64,000 nt of DNA from Eriocheir sinensis (taxonomy: Eukaryota > Arthropoda > Malacostraca > Decapoda > Varunidae): contig NW_026110563.1 in NCBI RefSeq assembly GCF_024679095.1, positions 186,001 through 250,000 on the forward strand, written 5' to 3'. The notes beneath the pieces were generated by a model that did no database searches, was not told where the DNA came from, and saw nothing but the letters and a program-made list of their open reading frames with translations. Every line of letters begins with the position of its first letter. Position 1 is the first letter of the stretch. The position numbers were made by a program, and so were the translations under genes. Below are positions 40,861 through 56,413 of the stretch, one piece after another.

Positions 40861-42517
40861 TCGTATCAAAATAAATAAACAAAATAGCAATAAAATAATG
40901 TAAATTTGTATGAGAAAACATATACAAATACACATTAAATAACGCAAATTTCAAAAAAAATAAATGTACAAAAATGCACATAAAATAAAGTAAATTTGCA
41001 TAAAAATACACATACAAAACACACATTAAATAATGTAAATGCGTACATAAAATAACCTAAATTTGTATAAAACTATATACAAAAATACACAAAAATATTT
41101 AAAATTTGTATGAAAAGAAATATAAAAAATACACATAAAATTAGGTAAATTTGTATTTAAATACATATACAAAATACACATAAAATAATGTAAATTTGAA
41201 TGAAAATATATAAACAAATACACTTAAAATAACGTTAATTTGTATAAAATATATATGCAAGATACACATTAAATAATGTAAATGTGTAAAAAAAAATATT
41301 TACAAAAAAGAAATAGAATAATGTAAAATCCTATCAATATAAATACACAGAATATCAATAAAATAATGTAAATTTGTATGAAAAGAAAGATGGAAAATTC
41401 CCATAAAATAGCGAATTTTTTTATAAAAATATATATAACAAAATACACATAAAATATTTATATTTTTATTGAAATAAATATACAAAATTCATATACAGTA
41501 AGGTAAATATGTATTGAAAGAGATATTGAAAAACACATATCAATCAAAGTAAGTTTGTTTCAAAATATATATACGAATACACATAAAATAACGTAGATTT
41601 CTATAGAAATATATATACAAAAAACACATGAAATTATGTAAATACGTGTAAAAATATATATACAAAAAACATATCTTGGTAAATTCGTGTCAAAATAAAT
41701 AAACAAAATATCATGAAAAGAATGTGTATTTGTATGAAAATAAATAATAGATAATAAATTTGTATGAAATATATATGCAGGATACACATTAAATAATGTA
41801 AATATGTATACAAAAATTATATACAAAAAACAAACAGAATAATGTGAAATCGTATCAAAATAAATACACCGAATATTAATAAAATAGTGTAAATTTGTAT
41901 GAAAATAAAGATGCAAAATTCCCATCAAATAGCGCATTTCTTATAAAAATATATATATCAAAATACACATAAAATATTTAAATTTGTATTGAAATAAATA
42001 TACAAAATGCACATACAATAAGGTAAACTTGTATGGAAAGAGATATGCAAAAATACATATAAAACAATGTAAATTTGTTTCAAAATACGAATACACATAA
42101 AATAACGTAGATTTCTATATAAATATATATACAAAATACACATAAAATTAAGTAAATACGTATAAAAATAGATATACAAAATACACATAGAACAATGTAA
42201 AATTGTTTAAAAAAAAAACAATATAAATAAGATAATGTAAATTTGTATGAAAATAAAAATGCAAAATACCCATAAAATAAAGCATATTTTTTATCAAAAT
42301 ACATATACAAAAATACACATAGCATAATAAAATTTGTATTAAAATTAATATACAGAATGCATATACAATAAGGTAAATTTGTATTGAAAAAATATGCAAA
42401 ATACACATAAAACAGTGTAAATTTATTTAAAATCTATATATGAATACTCATAAATCAACGTAGATTTCTATGGAAATATATATACAAAATACACATCAAA
42501 TGATGTAAACACGTATA

Positions 42518-42614
<97 letters not shown>

Positions 42615-43503
42615 CATATTAAATAATGTAAATTCACGTCAAAATAAATAAACAAAATATCAATAAAAGAATGTGTATTTGTATGAAAATAAATATACAA
42701 TATACACATAAAATCACCAAAATTTGTATAAAACTATATACAAAAATACACAAAAATAATTTTAATTTGTATGAAAATAAATATACAAAATACACATAAA
42801 ATTAGGTAAATTTGTATTGAAGTACATTTACAAAATACACATAAAATAATGTAAATTTGAATGAAAATATATAAACAAATACACTTAAAATAACGTAAAT
42901 TTGTATAATATATATATAGAAAAAACACATTAAATAATGTAAATATGTATAAAAAAATATATACAAAACACAAATAGAATAATATAAAATCGTATCAAAA
43001 TAAATACACAGAATATTAATAAAATAATGTAAATTTGTATGAAAATTAAGATGCAAAATACCCATAAAATAACGCATTTTTTTTATAAAAATATATATAC
43101 CAAGACACATAAAATATTTGAATTTGTATTAAAATAAATATACAAAATGCACATACAATAAGGTAAATTTGTATTGAAATAGATATGCAAAATACATATA
43201 AAACCATGTAATTTTTTTTCAAAATATATATACGAATACACATAAAATAACGTAGATTTCTATGAAAATAAATATACAAAATACACATCAAATGAAGTAA
43301 ATACGTATATAAAAAGGTATACAAAATACACATAAAATAAAGTAAACTCGTATCAAAATAAATAAACAAAATACTAATAAAAGAATGTGTATGTATAAAT
43401 ATAAATATACAAAATACAAATAAAATAACGTAAATTTATATAAAACTATATGCAAAAATACACAAAAGTAATTAAATTTGTGTGAAAATAGATATACAAA
43501 ATA
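40861..43503 (-). repeat. satellite block 29, '-' orientation
   Basis: Starts at TTTTCATTCGTATCAAAATA. About 41045-41640 resembles 7010-7600. About 41690-42150 is another relative of the AATAGATAATAAATTTG module. It ends at AAAATACATGTGTATTTTG. Confidence 0.87.
42520..42609. repeat. (AT)n microsatellite
   Basis: About 90 bp of AT between ACACGTATAAAA and AAAATACATATTAAATAATG. It occupies the same monomer position as 3778-3880. Confidence 0.97.
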
Positions 43504-44085
43504 CATGTGTATTTTGTATATTTATTTTCATGCAAATTTAAATTATTTTTTTTTATTTTTTTTTTATATTTTCATTCAAATTTTCGTTATTTTATGTGTA
43601 TTTTGTATATTTATTCTTTCTACAAATATACGTTCTTTTATCTGAATTTTGTTTATTGAATTTGAAACGAATTTACCTTATTTTGTATATCTATTTTCAT
43701 TCTAATTAAAATACTTCTGTGTATTTTTGTATATAGTTTTATATAAATTTACGTTATTTTATGTGTATTTTGTATATTTATATTTATACAAATACACATT
43801 CTTTTATCGGTATTTTGTATATTTATTTTGATACGATTTTTATGTGTATTTTGTATTCATTTTTTTATACGTATTTACTTCATTTTATGTGTATTTTGTA
43901 TATATATATTTTTTTAGAAATCTACGTTATTTTATGTGTATTCGTATATATATTTTGAAACAAATTTACATTGTTTTATATGTATTTTGCATATCTATTT
44001 CAATACAAATTTACCTTATTGTATGTGTTTTTTATATATTTATTTTAATACAAATTTAATTTTTTTATGTGTATTTTGGTATATA
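43504..44085 (+). repeat. satellite block 30, '+' orientation
   Basis: Reverse partner of 38613-39120. It shares CTTTTATCTGAATTTTG and the shortened GATACGATTTTTATGTG, a monomer-14 deletion that is also seen near 52395. It ends at GGTATATATGGTAATTT. Confidence 0.88.
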
Positions 44086-46970
44086 TGGTAATTTAAATTT
44101 GTATTGAAAGAGATATTCAAAAATATATATAAAACAATGTAAATTTGTTTCAAAATATATACGAATACACATAAAATAACGTAGATTTCTATAAAAATAT
44201 ATACAAAATACACATAAAATGAGGTAAATACGTATAAAAAAATGAATACAAAATACACATAAATATCGTATCAAAAATAAATAAACAAAATACCAGTAAA
44301 AAAATGTGTATTTGTATAATTATAAATATACAAAATACACAAAAAATATCGTAAATTTGTAAAAAACTATATACAAAAATACACAGAAGTAATTAAATTT
44401 GTATGAAAATATATATACAAAATACAGCTAAAATAAGCTAAATTTGAATTGAAATGTACATACAAAATACATAAAATAATGTAAATCTGTATCAAAATAT
44501 TTATTCAAATATATATAATAACGTATATTTGTTTAAAAATATATAAACAAAATACACATTAAGTAATGTAAATACGTATAAAAAATATGTACAAAATACA
44601 CATATAATCATGTAATTCGTATCAAAATAAATAGACAAAATAGCAATAAAATAATGTAAATTTGTATGAGAAAACATATACAAATAACGCAAATTTCTAT
44701 AAAAATATATGTACAAAAATGCACATAAAATAAAGTAAATTTGCATAAAAACATATACAAAACACACACTAAATAATGTAAATGCATACATAAAATAACC
44801 AAAATTTGTATAAAACTATATACAAAAATACACAAAAATAATTTAAATTTGTTTGAAAAGAAATATACAAAATACACATAAAATTAGGTAAATTTGTATT
44901 GAAATACATATACAAAATACACATCAAATAATGTAAATTTGAATGAAAATATATAAACAAATACACTTAAAATAACGTAAATTTGTATAAAATATATATG
45001 CAAGACACACATTAAATAATGTAGATGTGTATAAAAAAATATATACAAAAAACAAATAGAATAATGTAAAATCGTATCAAAATAAATACACAGAATATCA
45101 ATAAAATAATGTAAATTTGTATGAAAATAAAGATGCAAAATTCCCAGAAATTATCGCATTTTTTATAAAAATATATATACCAAAATACACATAAAATATT
45201 TAAATTTGTATTGAAATAAATATACAAAATGCATATACAGTAAGGTAAATTTGTATTGAAAGAGATATTCAAAAATACATATAAAACAATGTAAATTTGT
45301 TTCAAAATATATATACGAATACACATAAAATAAACTAGATTTCTATAGAAATATATATACAAAATACATATGAAATTGTGAATACGTATAAAAATATATA
45401 TACAAAATACATATCAAATAATGTAAATTCGTGTCAAAATAGATAAACAAAATATCATGAAAAGAATGTGTATTTGTATGAAAATAGATAATAGATAATA
45501 AATTTGTATAAAATGTATATGCAAGATACACATTAAATAATGTAAATATGTATAAAAAAGCATATACAAAAAACAAATAGAGTAATGTAAAATCGTATAA
45601 AAATAAATACACCGAATATTAATAAAATAATGTAAATTTGTATAAAAATAAAGATGCAAAATTTCCATAAAATAGCGCATTTCTTATAAAAATATATATA
45701 CCAAAATACACATAAAATATTTAAATTTGTATTAAAATAAATATACAAAATGCACATACAATAAGGTAAATTTGTATTGAAAGAGATATGCAAAAATACA
45801 TTTAAAACAAAATCGTATCAAAATAAATACACCGAATATTAATAAAATAATGTAAATTTGTATGAAAATAAAGATACAAAATTCCCATCAAATAGCGCAT
45901 TTCTTATAAAAATACATATACCAAAATACACATAAAATATTTAAATTTGTATTGAAATAAATATACAAAATGCACATACAAAAAGGAAACTTCTATTGAA
46001 AGAGATATGCAAAAATACATATAAAACAATGTAAATTTGTTTCAAAATATATATACGAATACACATAAAATAAAGTAGATTTCTATAAAAATATATATAC
46101 AAAATAAACATAAAATTAAGTAAATACGTATAAAAAAATGTAAGCAAAATACACATAAAATAATGTAAATTCGAAACAAAATAAATAAATAAAATACCAA
46201 TAAAAGAATGTGTATTTGTATAAATATAAATGTACAAAATACACATACAAAATAAATATAAAATAAGGTAGATTTGTAATGAAATATATGTACAAAATAC
46301 ACATAAAATAATTTAAATTTATATGAAAATATATATACAAATACACATAAAATACCATGAATTTGTATAAAATTATATATTCAAAATAAATATTAAATAA
46401 TGCAAATGCGTATAAAATATATATACAAAGTACATATAAAATAATGTAAATTCGTATCAATATAAATCAACAAAATACCAATAAAATAATATATATTTGA
46501 ATGAAAATAGATTTACAAAATACACATAACATAACTAAAATTTGTATTGAAATATTTACAAAAATACATAAAAATAATTTGAGTTTGTATGAAAATAGAT
46601 ATTCAAAATACACATAAAACTAGGTAAATTTCTTTTGAAATATATATACAAAATACCCATAAAATATTGTAAATTTGTGTCAAAATATATAAACAAATAC
46701 ACATAAAATAACTTAAAATAACGTAAATATGTATCAAATTTATATATAAAAAACAAATTAAATAATGTAAATATGTATAAAAAAACATATACAAAACACA
46801 AATAAAATAATGTAAAATCGTATCAATATAAATACAGAAAATATTAATAAAATAATGTAAATTTGTATGAAAATTAAGATGCAAAATACCTATAAAATAA
46901 CGCATTTTTTTATAAAAATATATATATGAAAAAACATAGAATATTTCATTTCGCATTAAAATAAATAGAT
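44086..46970 (-). repeat. satellite block 31, '-' orientation
   Basis: About 44090-45560 is the right arm of the second inverted duplication. About 45400-46730 is a direct relative of 3890-5000 (mark TATATATTTGAATGAAAATA at 4751 and 46489). A local ~230 bp repeat of ACACCGAATATTAATAAAAT is seen at about 45609 and 45829. Confidence 0.87.
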
Positions 46971-47592
46971 ATACATTCTTTTATTGGTATTTTGTTTATT
47001 TATTTTGTTTCGAATTTACATTATTTTATGTGTATTTTGTTTACATTTTTTTATACGTATTTACCTAATTTTGTGTATTTTGTATATATATTTTTGTAGA
47101 ATTTACATTGTTTTATATGTATTTTTGCATATTTCTTTCAATAGAAGTTTACCTTATTGTATGTGCATTTTGTATATTTATTTCAATACAAATTTAAATA
47201 TTTTATGTGTATTTTGGTATATATATTTTTATAAGAAATGCGCTATTTGATGGGAATTTTGTATCTTTATTTTCATACAAATTTACATTATTTTATTAAT
47301 ACTCGGTGTATTTATTTTGATACAATTTTACATTATTCTATTTGTTTTTTGTATATATATTTTTGTGTATTTTTGTATATAGTTTTATACAAATTTAGGT
47401 TATTTTGTGTACGCATTTACATTATTTAATGTGTGTTTTGTATATATATTTTAATGCAAACTTACTTTATTTTATGTGCATTTTTGTACATATATTTTTT
47501 TAGAAATTTGCGTTATTTTATGTGTATTTGTATATGTTTTCTCATACAAATTTATATTATTTTATTGCTATTTTGTTTTTTATTTTGATACA
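46971..47592 (+). repeat. satellite block 32, '+' orientation
   Basis: Starts at GATATACATTCTTTTATTGG and is a direct relative of 18314-18975. It shares the loss of monomers 7-10 and the terminal junction to '-' orientation. Confidence 0.87.
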
Positions 47593-49008
47593 AATGAAAA
47601 TAGATATACAAAATATACATAAAATAAACTAAATTTGAATTGAAATATATATACAAAATACATAAAATAATGTAAATTTGTATCAAAATATTTTAACAGA
47701 TGCGCATAAAATAACGTAAATTTGTTTTAATATATACAAAATACACATTAAATAATGTAAATATGTATAAAAAATATATACAAAACACAAATAGAATAAT
47801 GTAAAATCGTATCAAAATAAATACACAGAATATTAATAAAACAATGTAAATTTGTATGAAAATAAAGATGCAAAATACCCATTAAATAACGCATTTTTTT
47901 ATAAAAATATATATACCAAAATAGACATGAAAAAATTAATTTGTATTAAAATAAATATACAAAATACACATACAATAAGGTAAATGTATTGAAATAGATA
48001 TGCAAAATTCATATAAAACAATGTAAATTTGTTTCAAAATATATATACGAATACACATAAAATAACGTAGATTTGTATAAAAATATATATACAAAATACA
48101 CATAAAATGAAGTAAATACGTATAAGAAAATGTATACAAAATACACATAAAATAATGTAAATTCGTATCAAAATAAATAAACAAAATACCAATAAAAGAA
48201 TGTGTATTTGTATAAATATAAATATACAAAATACACATAAAATCACGTAAATTTGTATAAAACTATATACAAAAATACACAGAAGTAATTAAATTCGTAT
48301 GAAAATAGATATACAAAATACAGATAAAATAAGCTAAATTTGAATTGAAATGTATATACAAAATACATAAAATAATGTAGATTTGTATCAAAATATTTAT
48401 AAAAATACCCATAAAATAATGCTTTTTTTTATTTATAAAAACATATATACCAAAATACACATCAAAAAATTAAATTTGTATTAAAATAAATATACAAAAA
48501 ACACACAATAAGGTAAATTTGTATTGAAATAGATATGCAAAATACATATAAAACAATGTAAATTTGTTTCAAAATATATATACGAATACACATAAAATAA
48601 CGTAGATTTCTATAAAAATATATATACAAAATACACATAAAATGAAGTAAATACGCATAAAAAATGTATACAAAATACGTTCGTATCAAAATAAATATAC
48701 AAAATACCAATAAAAGAATGTGTATTTCTATAAATATAAATATACAAAATACACATAAAATAAAGTAAAATTTTATAAAACTATGTGAAAAAATACACAG
48801 AAGTATTTTAAATTGTATGAAAATAGATATACAAAATAAGGTAAATTCGTTTCAAATTCAATAAAAAAAATTCAGATAAAAGAACATATGTTTGAAGAAA
48901 AAATAAATATACAAAATACACCTTAAATAACGAAAATTTGTATGAAAATATAAAAAAAAATAAACAAAAATAATTTCAATTTGTATGAAAATAAATATAC
49001 AAAATACA
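47593..49008 (-). repeat. satellite block 33, '-' orientation
   Basis: About 47593-47940 matches 18976-19330. About 48440-49000 matches 38613-39170. It ends at AAAATACAAATGTATTTTG, a short palindrome at the switch. Confidence 0.87.
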
Positions 49009-50720
<1,712 letters not shown>

Positions 50721-51355
50721 CAAAAATACACATCAAATGATGTAAGCACGTATAAAAATATATATATATAAAATACACATTAAATAATGTAAATTCGCGT
50801 CAAAATAAATAAACAAAATATCAATAAAAGAATGTGTATTTGTATGAAAATAGATATACAATATACACATAAAATCACCTAAATTTGTATAAAACTATAT
50901 ACAAAAATACACAAAAATAATTTTAATTTGTATGAGAATAAATATACAAAATACACATAAAATTAGGTAAATTTGTATTGAAATACATTAACAAAACCCA
51001 CATAAAATAATGTAAATTTGAATGAATATATATAAACAAATACACTTAAAATAACGTAAATTTGTATAAAATATATATAAAAATACACTTTAAATAATGT
51101 AAATATGTATAAAAAAATATATACAAAACACAAATAGAACAATATAAAATCGTATCAAAATAAATACACAGAATATTAATAAAATAATGTAAATTTGTAT
51201 GAAAATTAAGATGCAAAATACCCATAAAATAAAGCATATGTTTATAAAAATACAGATACAAAAATACACATCGAATAATTAAATTTGTATTAAAATTAAT
51301 ATACAAAATGCGTATATAATAAGGTAAATTTGTATTGAAAAAATATGCAACATAC
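50721..51355 (-). repeat. satellite block 35, '-' orientation
   Basis: A direct relative of 42490-43060 with the AT tract contracted to TATATATATAAAA. It ends at the recurrent junction GCAACATACACGTTTACTC (51347-51365), here in reverse. Confidence 0.87.
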
Positions 51356-52217
51356 ACGTTTACTCATACAAATTTATATTATTTTATTGGTATTTTGTTT
51401 ATTTATTTTGAAGTTATATGTGTATTTTGTACACATTTTATTATACGTATTTACATTATTTAATGTGTATTTTGTTTATATATTTTCATACAAATTTACG
51501 TTATTATATGTGTATTTGTATAAATATTTTGATAAAAATTTACTTTATTTCATGTATTTTGTATATATATTTCAATTCAAATTTAGCTTATTTTGTGTGT
51601 ATTTTGTATATATTTTCATACAAATTTAATTACTTCTGTGTATTTATGTATATAGTTTTATATAAATTTACGTTATTTTATGTGTATTTTCTATATTTAT
51701 ATTTATACAAATACACATCCTTTTATTGGTATTTTGTTTATTTATTTTGATACGAATTTACATTATTTTATGTGTTTTTTGTATACATTTTTTTATACGT
51801 ATTTACTTCATTTTATGTGTATTTTGTATATATATTTTATAGAAATCTACGTTATTTTATGTGTATTCGTATATATATTTTGAAACTAATTTACATTGTT
51901 TTATATGTATTTTGCATATCTATTTCAATACAAATTTACCTTATTGTATGTGTTTTTTGTATATTTATTTTAATACAAATTTAATTTTTTGATGTGTATT
52001 TTGGTATATATATATATATATTTATAAAAAAATGCGTTATTTAATGGGTATTTTGCTTCTTTATTTTCTTAGAAGTTTACATTATTTTATTAATATTCTG
52101 TGTATTTATTTTGATCCGATTTTACATTATTCTATTTGTGTTCTGTACATATTTTTTTTATACAAATTTACTTTATTTTAAGTGTATTTGTTTATGTATT
52201 TTCATTCAAATTTACAT
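51356..52217 (+). repeat. satellite block 36, '+' orientation
   Basis: Begins with the monomer after the recurrent junction and runs through types 13-16 and 1-8. About 51390-51660 is the reverse of 57370-57640. It ends at ACATTATATAAATATAAATT. Confidence 0.85.
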
Positions 52218-52280
52218 TATATAAATATAAATTCGAAACAAAATAAATCAACAAAATACCAATAAAAGAATGTGTATTTG
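52218..52280 (-). repeat. satellite block 37, '-' orientation, ~63 bp
   Basis: One and a half reversed monomers (AAATTCGAAACAAAATAAAT) between two '+' blocks. It ends at TATTTGTTCAGTGTATTTTT. Confidence 0.8.
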
Positions 52281-54500
52281 TTCAGTGTATTTTTGTATAT
52301 AGTTTTATCCAAATTTACGATATTTTATGTGTATTTTGTATATTTATATTTATACAAATACACATTCTTTTACTGGTATTTTGTTTATTTATTTTGATGC
52401 GATTTTTTGTGTATTTTGTATTCATTTTTTATACATATTTACTTCATTTTATGTGTATTTTGTATATATTTTTATAGAAATCAACGTTATTTTATGTGTA
52501 TTCGTATATATATTTTGAAACAAATTTACATTGTTTTATATGTATTTTGCATATCTATTTCAATACAAATTTACCTTACAGTATGTGCATTTTTTATATT
52601 TATTTTAATACAAATTTTAATATTTTATGTGTATTTTGGTATATATATTTAAAAAAAAAATGCGTTATTTTATGGCTATTTTGCATCTTTATTTTCATAC
52701 AAATTTACATTATTTAATTAATATTCTGTGTATTTATTTTGATACGATTTTACATTATTCTATTTGTGTTTTGTACATATTTTTTTTATACATATTTACA
52801 TTATGTAATTAGTATTTTGTATATATATTTGATACAAATTTACGTTATTTTAAGTGTATATGTTTATATATTTTCATTCAAATTTCCATTATTTTATGTG
52901 TATTTTGTATATGTATTTCAATACAAATTTACCTAATTTTATGTGTATTTTGTATATTTATTTTCATACAAATTTAAATTATTTTTGTGTATTTTTGTAT
53001 ATAGTTTTATACAAACTGAGGATATTTTATGAGTATTTTGTATATCTATTTTCATACAAATACACATTCTTTTATTGATATTTTGTTTATTTATTTTGAA
53101 GAGAGTTTAAATTATTTAATGTGTATTTTGTATATATATATTTTTATACGTATTTACTTCATTTCATGTGTATTTTGTATATATATTTCCTTAGAAATCT
53201 ACGTTATTTTATGTGTATTCGTATATAGATTTCTAAACAAATTTACGCTTTAATGTGCATTTTATATATTTTTTCAATACAAATTTACCTTATTGTACGT
53301 GCATTTTGTATATTAATTTTAATACAAATTTAATTATTCTATGTGTATTTTTGTATATGTATTTTTAAATAAATATGCTTTATTTTATGGGTATTTTGCA
53401 TCTTTATTTTCATACAAAATTACATTATTTTATTGATATTCTGTGTATTTATTTTGATACGATTTTACATTATTCTATGTTTATTTTGTATATTTTTTCA
53501 TTTAATTTAGCTTATTTTATGTGTATTTTGTATATCTATTTATTTTAATACAAAATCAAATATTTTATGTTTGTTCGTATATATATTTTTTTAAAAAATG
53601 CGTTATTTTATGGGTATTTTGCATCTTAATTTTCATACAAATATACATTATTTTATTAATATTTTCTGTATTTATTTTCATACGATTTTACATTATTTTA
53701 TTTGTGTTTTGTATATATTTTTTTATACATATTTACATTATTTAATGTGTTTTTTGTATATATATTTGATACAAATTTACGTTATTTTAAGTCTATATGT
53801 TTATATATATTTCATTCAAATTTACATTATTTTATGTGTATTTTGTATATATATTTAAATACAAATTTACCTAATTTTATATGTTTTTTGTATATTTATT
53901 TTCATACAAGTTTAAATTATTTTTGTGTATTTTTGTTTATAGTTTTATACAAATATAGGTTATTTTATGTGTATTTTGTATATCTATTTTCATACAAATA
54001 CACATTCTTTTCATCATATTTTGTTTATTTATTTTGACACGAATTAACATTATTTAATCTGTATTTTGTATATATATTTTTATACGTATTTACATTATTT
54101 CAAGTGTATTTTGTATATATATTTCTATAGAAATCTGCGTTATTTTATGTGTATTCGTATATATATTTTGAAACAAATTTACATTGTTTTATGTGTATTT
54201 TGCATATTCTTTCAATACAAATTTACCTTATTGTATGTGCATTTTGTATATTAATTTTAATACAAATTTGATTAATCTATGTGTATTTTTGTATATGTAT
54301 TTTTATAAAAATATGCTTTTTTATGGGTATTTTGCATCTTTATTTTCATAAAAATTTACATTATTTTATTGATATTTTGTGTATTTATTTTAATATGATT
54401 TTACATTATTCTATGTGTATTTTGTATATATATTTTATATAAAATGTATTTGTTTTCATTTCATACAAATCTACATTATTTTATGTATTTTTTGTACATG
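52281..54500 (+). repeat. satellite block 38, '+' orientation; cleanest higher-order repeat
   Basis: The interval from TTCGTATATA at 52501 to the next equivalent at 53218 is 717 bp and holds 16 monomers in order, averaging 44.8 bp. A second, variant higher-order unit follows. In it monomer 3 reads TTATTCTATGTGTATTTTTG and monomer 4 reads ATGCTTTATTTTATGGGT. About 53500-54480 is the reverse of 33000-33960. Confidence 0.88.
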
Positions 54501-54717
54501 TATACACATAAAATATTTAAATTTGTATTGAAATAAATATACAAAATGCACATACAATAAGGTAAACTTCTATTGAAAGAGATATGCAAAAATACATATA
54601 AAACAATGTAAATTTGTTTCAAAATATATATACGAATACACATAAAATAACGTAGATTTCTATAAAAATATATATACAAAATACACATAAAATTAAGTAA
54701 ATACGTATAAAAAAATG
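54501..54717 (-). repeat. satellite block 39, '-' orientation
   Basis: Types 3, 2, 1, 16 and 15 read in reverse. It begins at TACATGTATACACATAAAAT and ends at AAAAAATGTATCTGTATTTT. Confidence 0.85.
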
Positions 54718-54883
54718 TATCTGTATTTTTATAAACATATGCTTTATTTTTTTGGGTATTTTGCATCTTTATTTTCATACAAATTTACATTATTTTATTG
54801 ATATTCTGCTCATTCATTTTGATACGAATTGACATCTATGTGTATGTTGTATATATTTTTCATACAAATTTACGTTATTTTAT
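54718..54883 (+). repeat. satellite block 40, '+' orientation
   Basis: First partial copy of the 366 bp unit. It has TATCTGTATTTTTATAAACA at 54718 and lacks about 3 bases (GACATCTATGTG) relative to later copies. Confidence 0.85.
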
Positions 54884-54976
54884 GTTTAAAAATATGTACA
54901 AAATACACATATAATCATGTAATTCGTATCAAAATAAATAAACAAAATACCAATAAATAATATAAATTTGTATGAG
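54884..54976 (-). repeat. satellite block 41, '-' orientation, ~93 bp
   Basis: Two reversed monomers from TTTAAAAATATGTAC to GAGTAAA. They form the inner, opposite-facing part of the 366 bp unit. Confidence 0.86.
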
Positions 54977-55249
54977 TAAACGTGTATGTTGCATATTTTT
55001 TCAATACAAATTTACATTATTATATACGCATTTTGTATATTAATTTTAATACAAATTTAATTATTCGATGTGTATTTTTGTATCTGTATTTTTATAAACA
55101 TATGCTTTATTTTTTGGGTATTTTGCATCTTTATTTTCATACAAATTTACATTGTTTTATTGGTATTCTGCTCATTCATTTTGATACGAATTGACATTAT
55201 TCTATGTGTATTTTGTATATATTTTTCATACAAATTTACGTTATTTTAT
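54977..55249 (+). repeat. satellite block 42, '+' orientation
   Basis: From CGTGTATGTTGCATATTTTT to TTATTTTATG. It completes the first full 366 bp unit. Confidence 0.86.
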
Positions 55250-55347
55250 GTTTAAAAATATGTACAAAATACACATATAATCATGTAATTCGTATCAAAA
55301 TAAATAAACAAAATACCAATAAAATAATTTAAATTTGTATGAGTAAA
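55250..55347 (-). repeat. satellite block 43, '-' orientation, ~98 bp
   Basis: Second copy of block 41, again ending at GAGTAAACG. Confidence 0.86.
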
Positions 55348-56413
55348 CGTGTATGTTGCATATTTTTTCAATACAAATTTACCTTATTATATACTCATTT
55401 TGTATATTAATTTTAATACAAATTTAATTATTCGATGTGTATTTTTGTATCTGTATTTTTATAAACATATGCTTTATTTTTTGGGTATTTTGCATCTTTA
55501 TTTTCATACAAATTTACATTATTTTATTGATATTCTGCTCATTCATTTTGATACGAAATGACATTATTCTATATGTATTTTGTATATGTTTTTCATACAA
55601 AATTACGTTATTTTATGTGTATTTGTTTATATATTTTGACACAAATTTACAATATTTTATGGGTATTTTGTATATACATTTCAAAAGAAATTTACTTAGT
55701 TTTATGTGTATTTTGTATATCTATTTTCATTCAAACTCAAATTATTTCTATGTATTTTTGTATATATTTTAATACAAATTTTAGTTATGTTATGTGTATT
55801 TTGTAAATTTATTTTCATTCAAATATATATTATTTTATTGGCGATTTGTTGATTTATATTGATACGAATTTACATTATTTTATATGTACTTTGTATATAT
55901 ATTATTATACGCTTTTACATTATTTAATATTTATTTTGAATATATATTTTTATACAAATTCATGGTATTTTATGTGTATTTGTATATATATTTTTATATA
56001 AATTTACATTATTTTATGTGTATTTTGTACACATATTTTTTTACAAATCTATCTTATTTTATGTTTATTTTGTATGTGTATTTTGTATATTTATATTTAT
56101 CCAAATACACATTCTTTTATTGGTATTTTGTTTATTTATTTTAATTCGAATTTACATTTTTTATGTGTATTTTGTATACATTTTTTTATACGTATTTACT
56201 TAATTTTAAGTGTATTTTGTATATATATTTTTATAGAAATCTACGTTTTTTTATTTCTATTCGTATATATATTTTGAAACAAATTTACATTGTTTTATAT
56301 GTATTTTTGCATATCTCTTTCAATACAAATTTACCTTATTGTATGTGCATTTTGTATATTTATTTCAATGCAAATTTAAATATTTTATGTGTATTTTGGT
56401 ATATATATTTTTA
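55348..56413 (+). repeat. satellite block 44, '+' orientation
   Basis: The first 210 bases are the last copy of the 366 bp unit. After that it is a direct relative of 35030-35915 and, from 55884, of 57780-58314. It ends at ATAAGATTACGAAAATTTG. Confidence 0.88.

Larger units (their letters stand above)
54718..55560. repeat. 366 bp tandem repeat, ~2.3 copies
   Basis: TTTAAAAATATGTAC recurs at 54885 and 55251 (366 bp apart). TATCTGTATTTTTATAAACA recurs at 54718, 55081 and 55448. Each unit contains one '-' and one '+' segment, so an older inversion junction has been tandemly copied. Confidence 0.9.
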
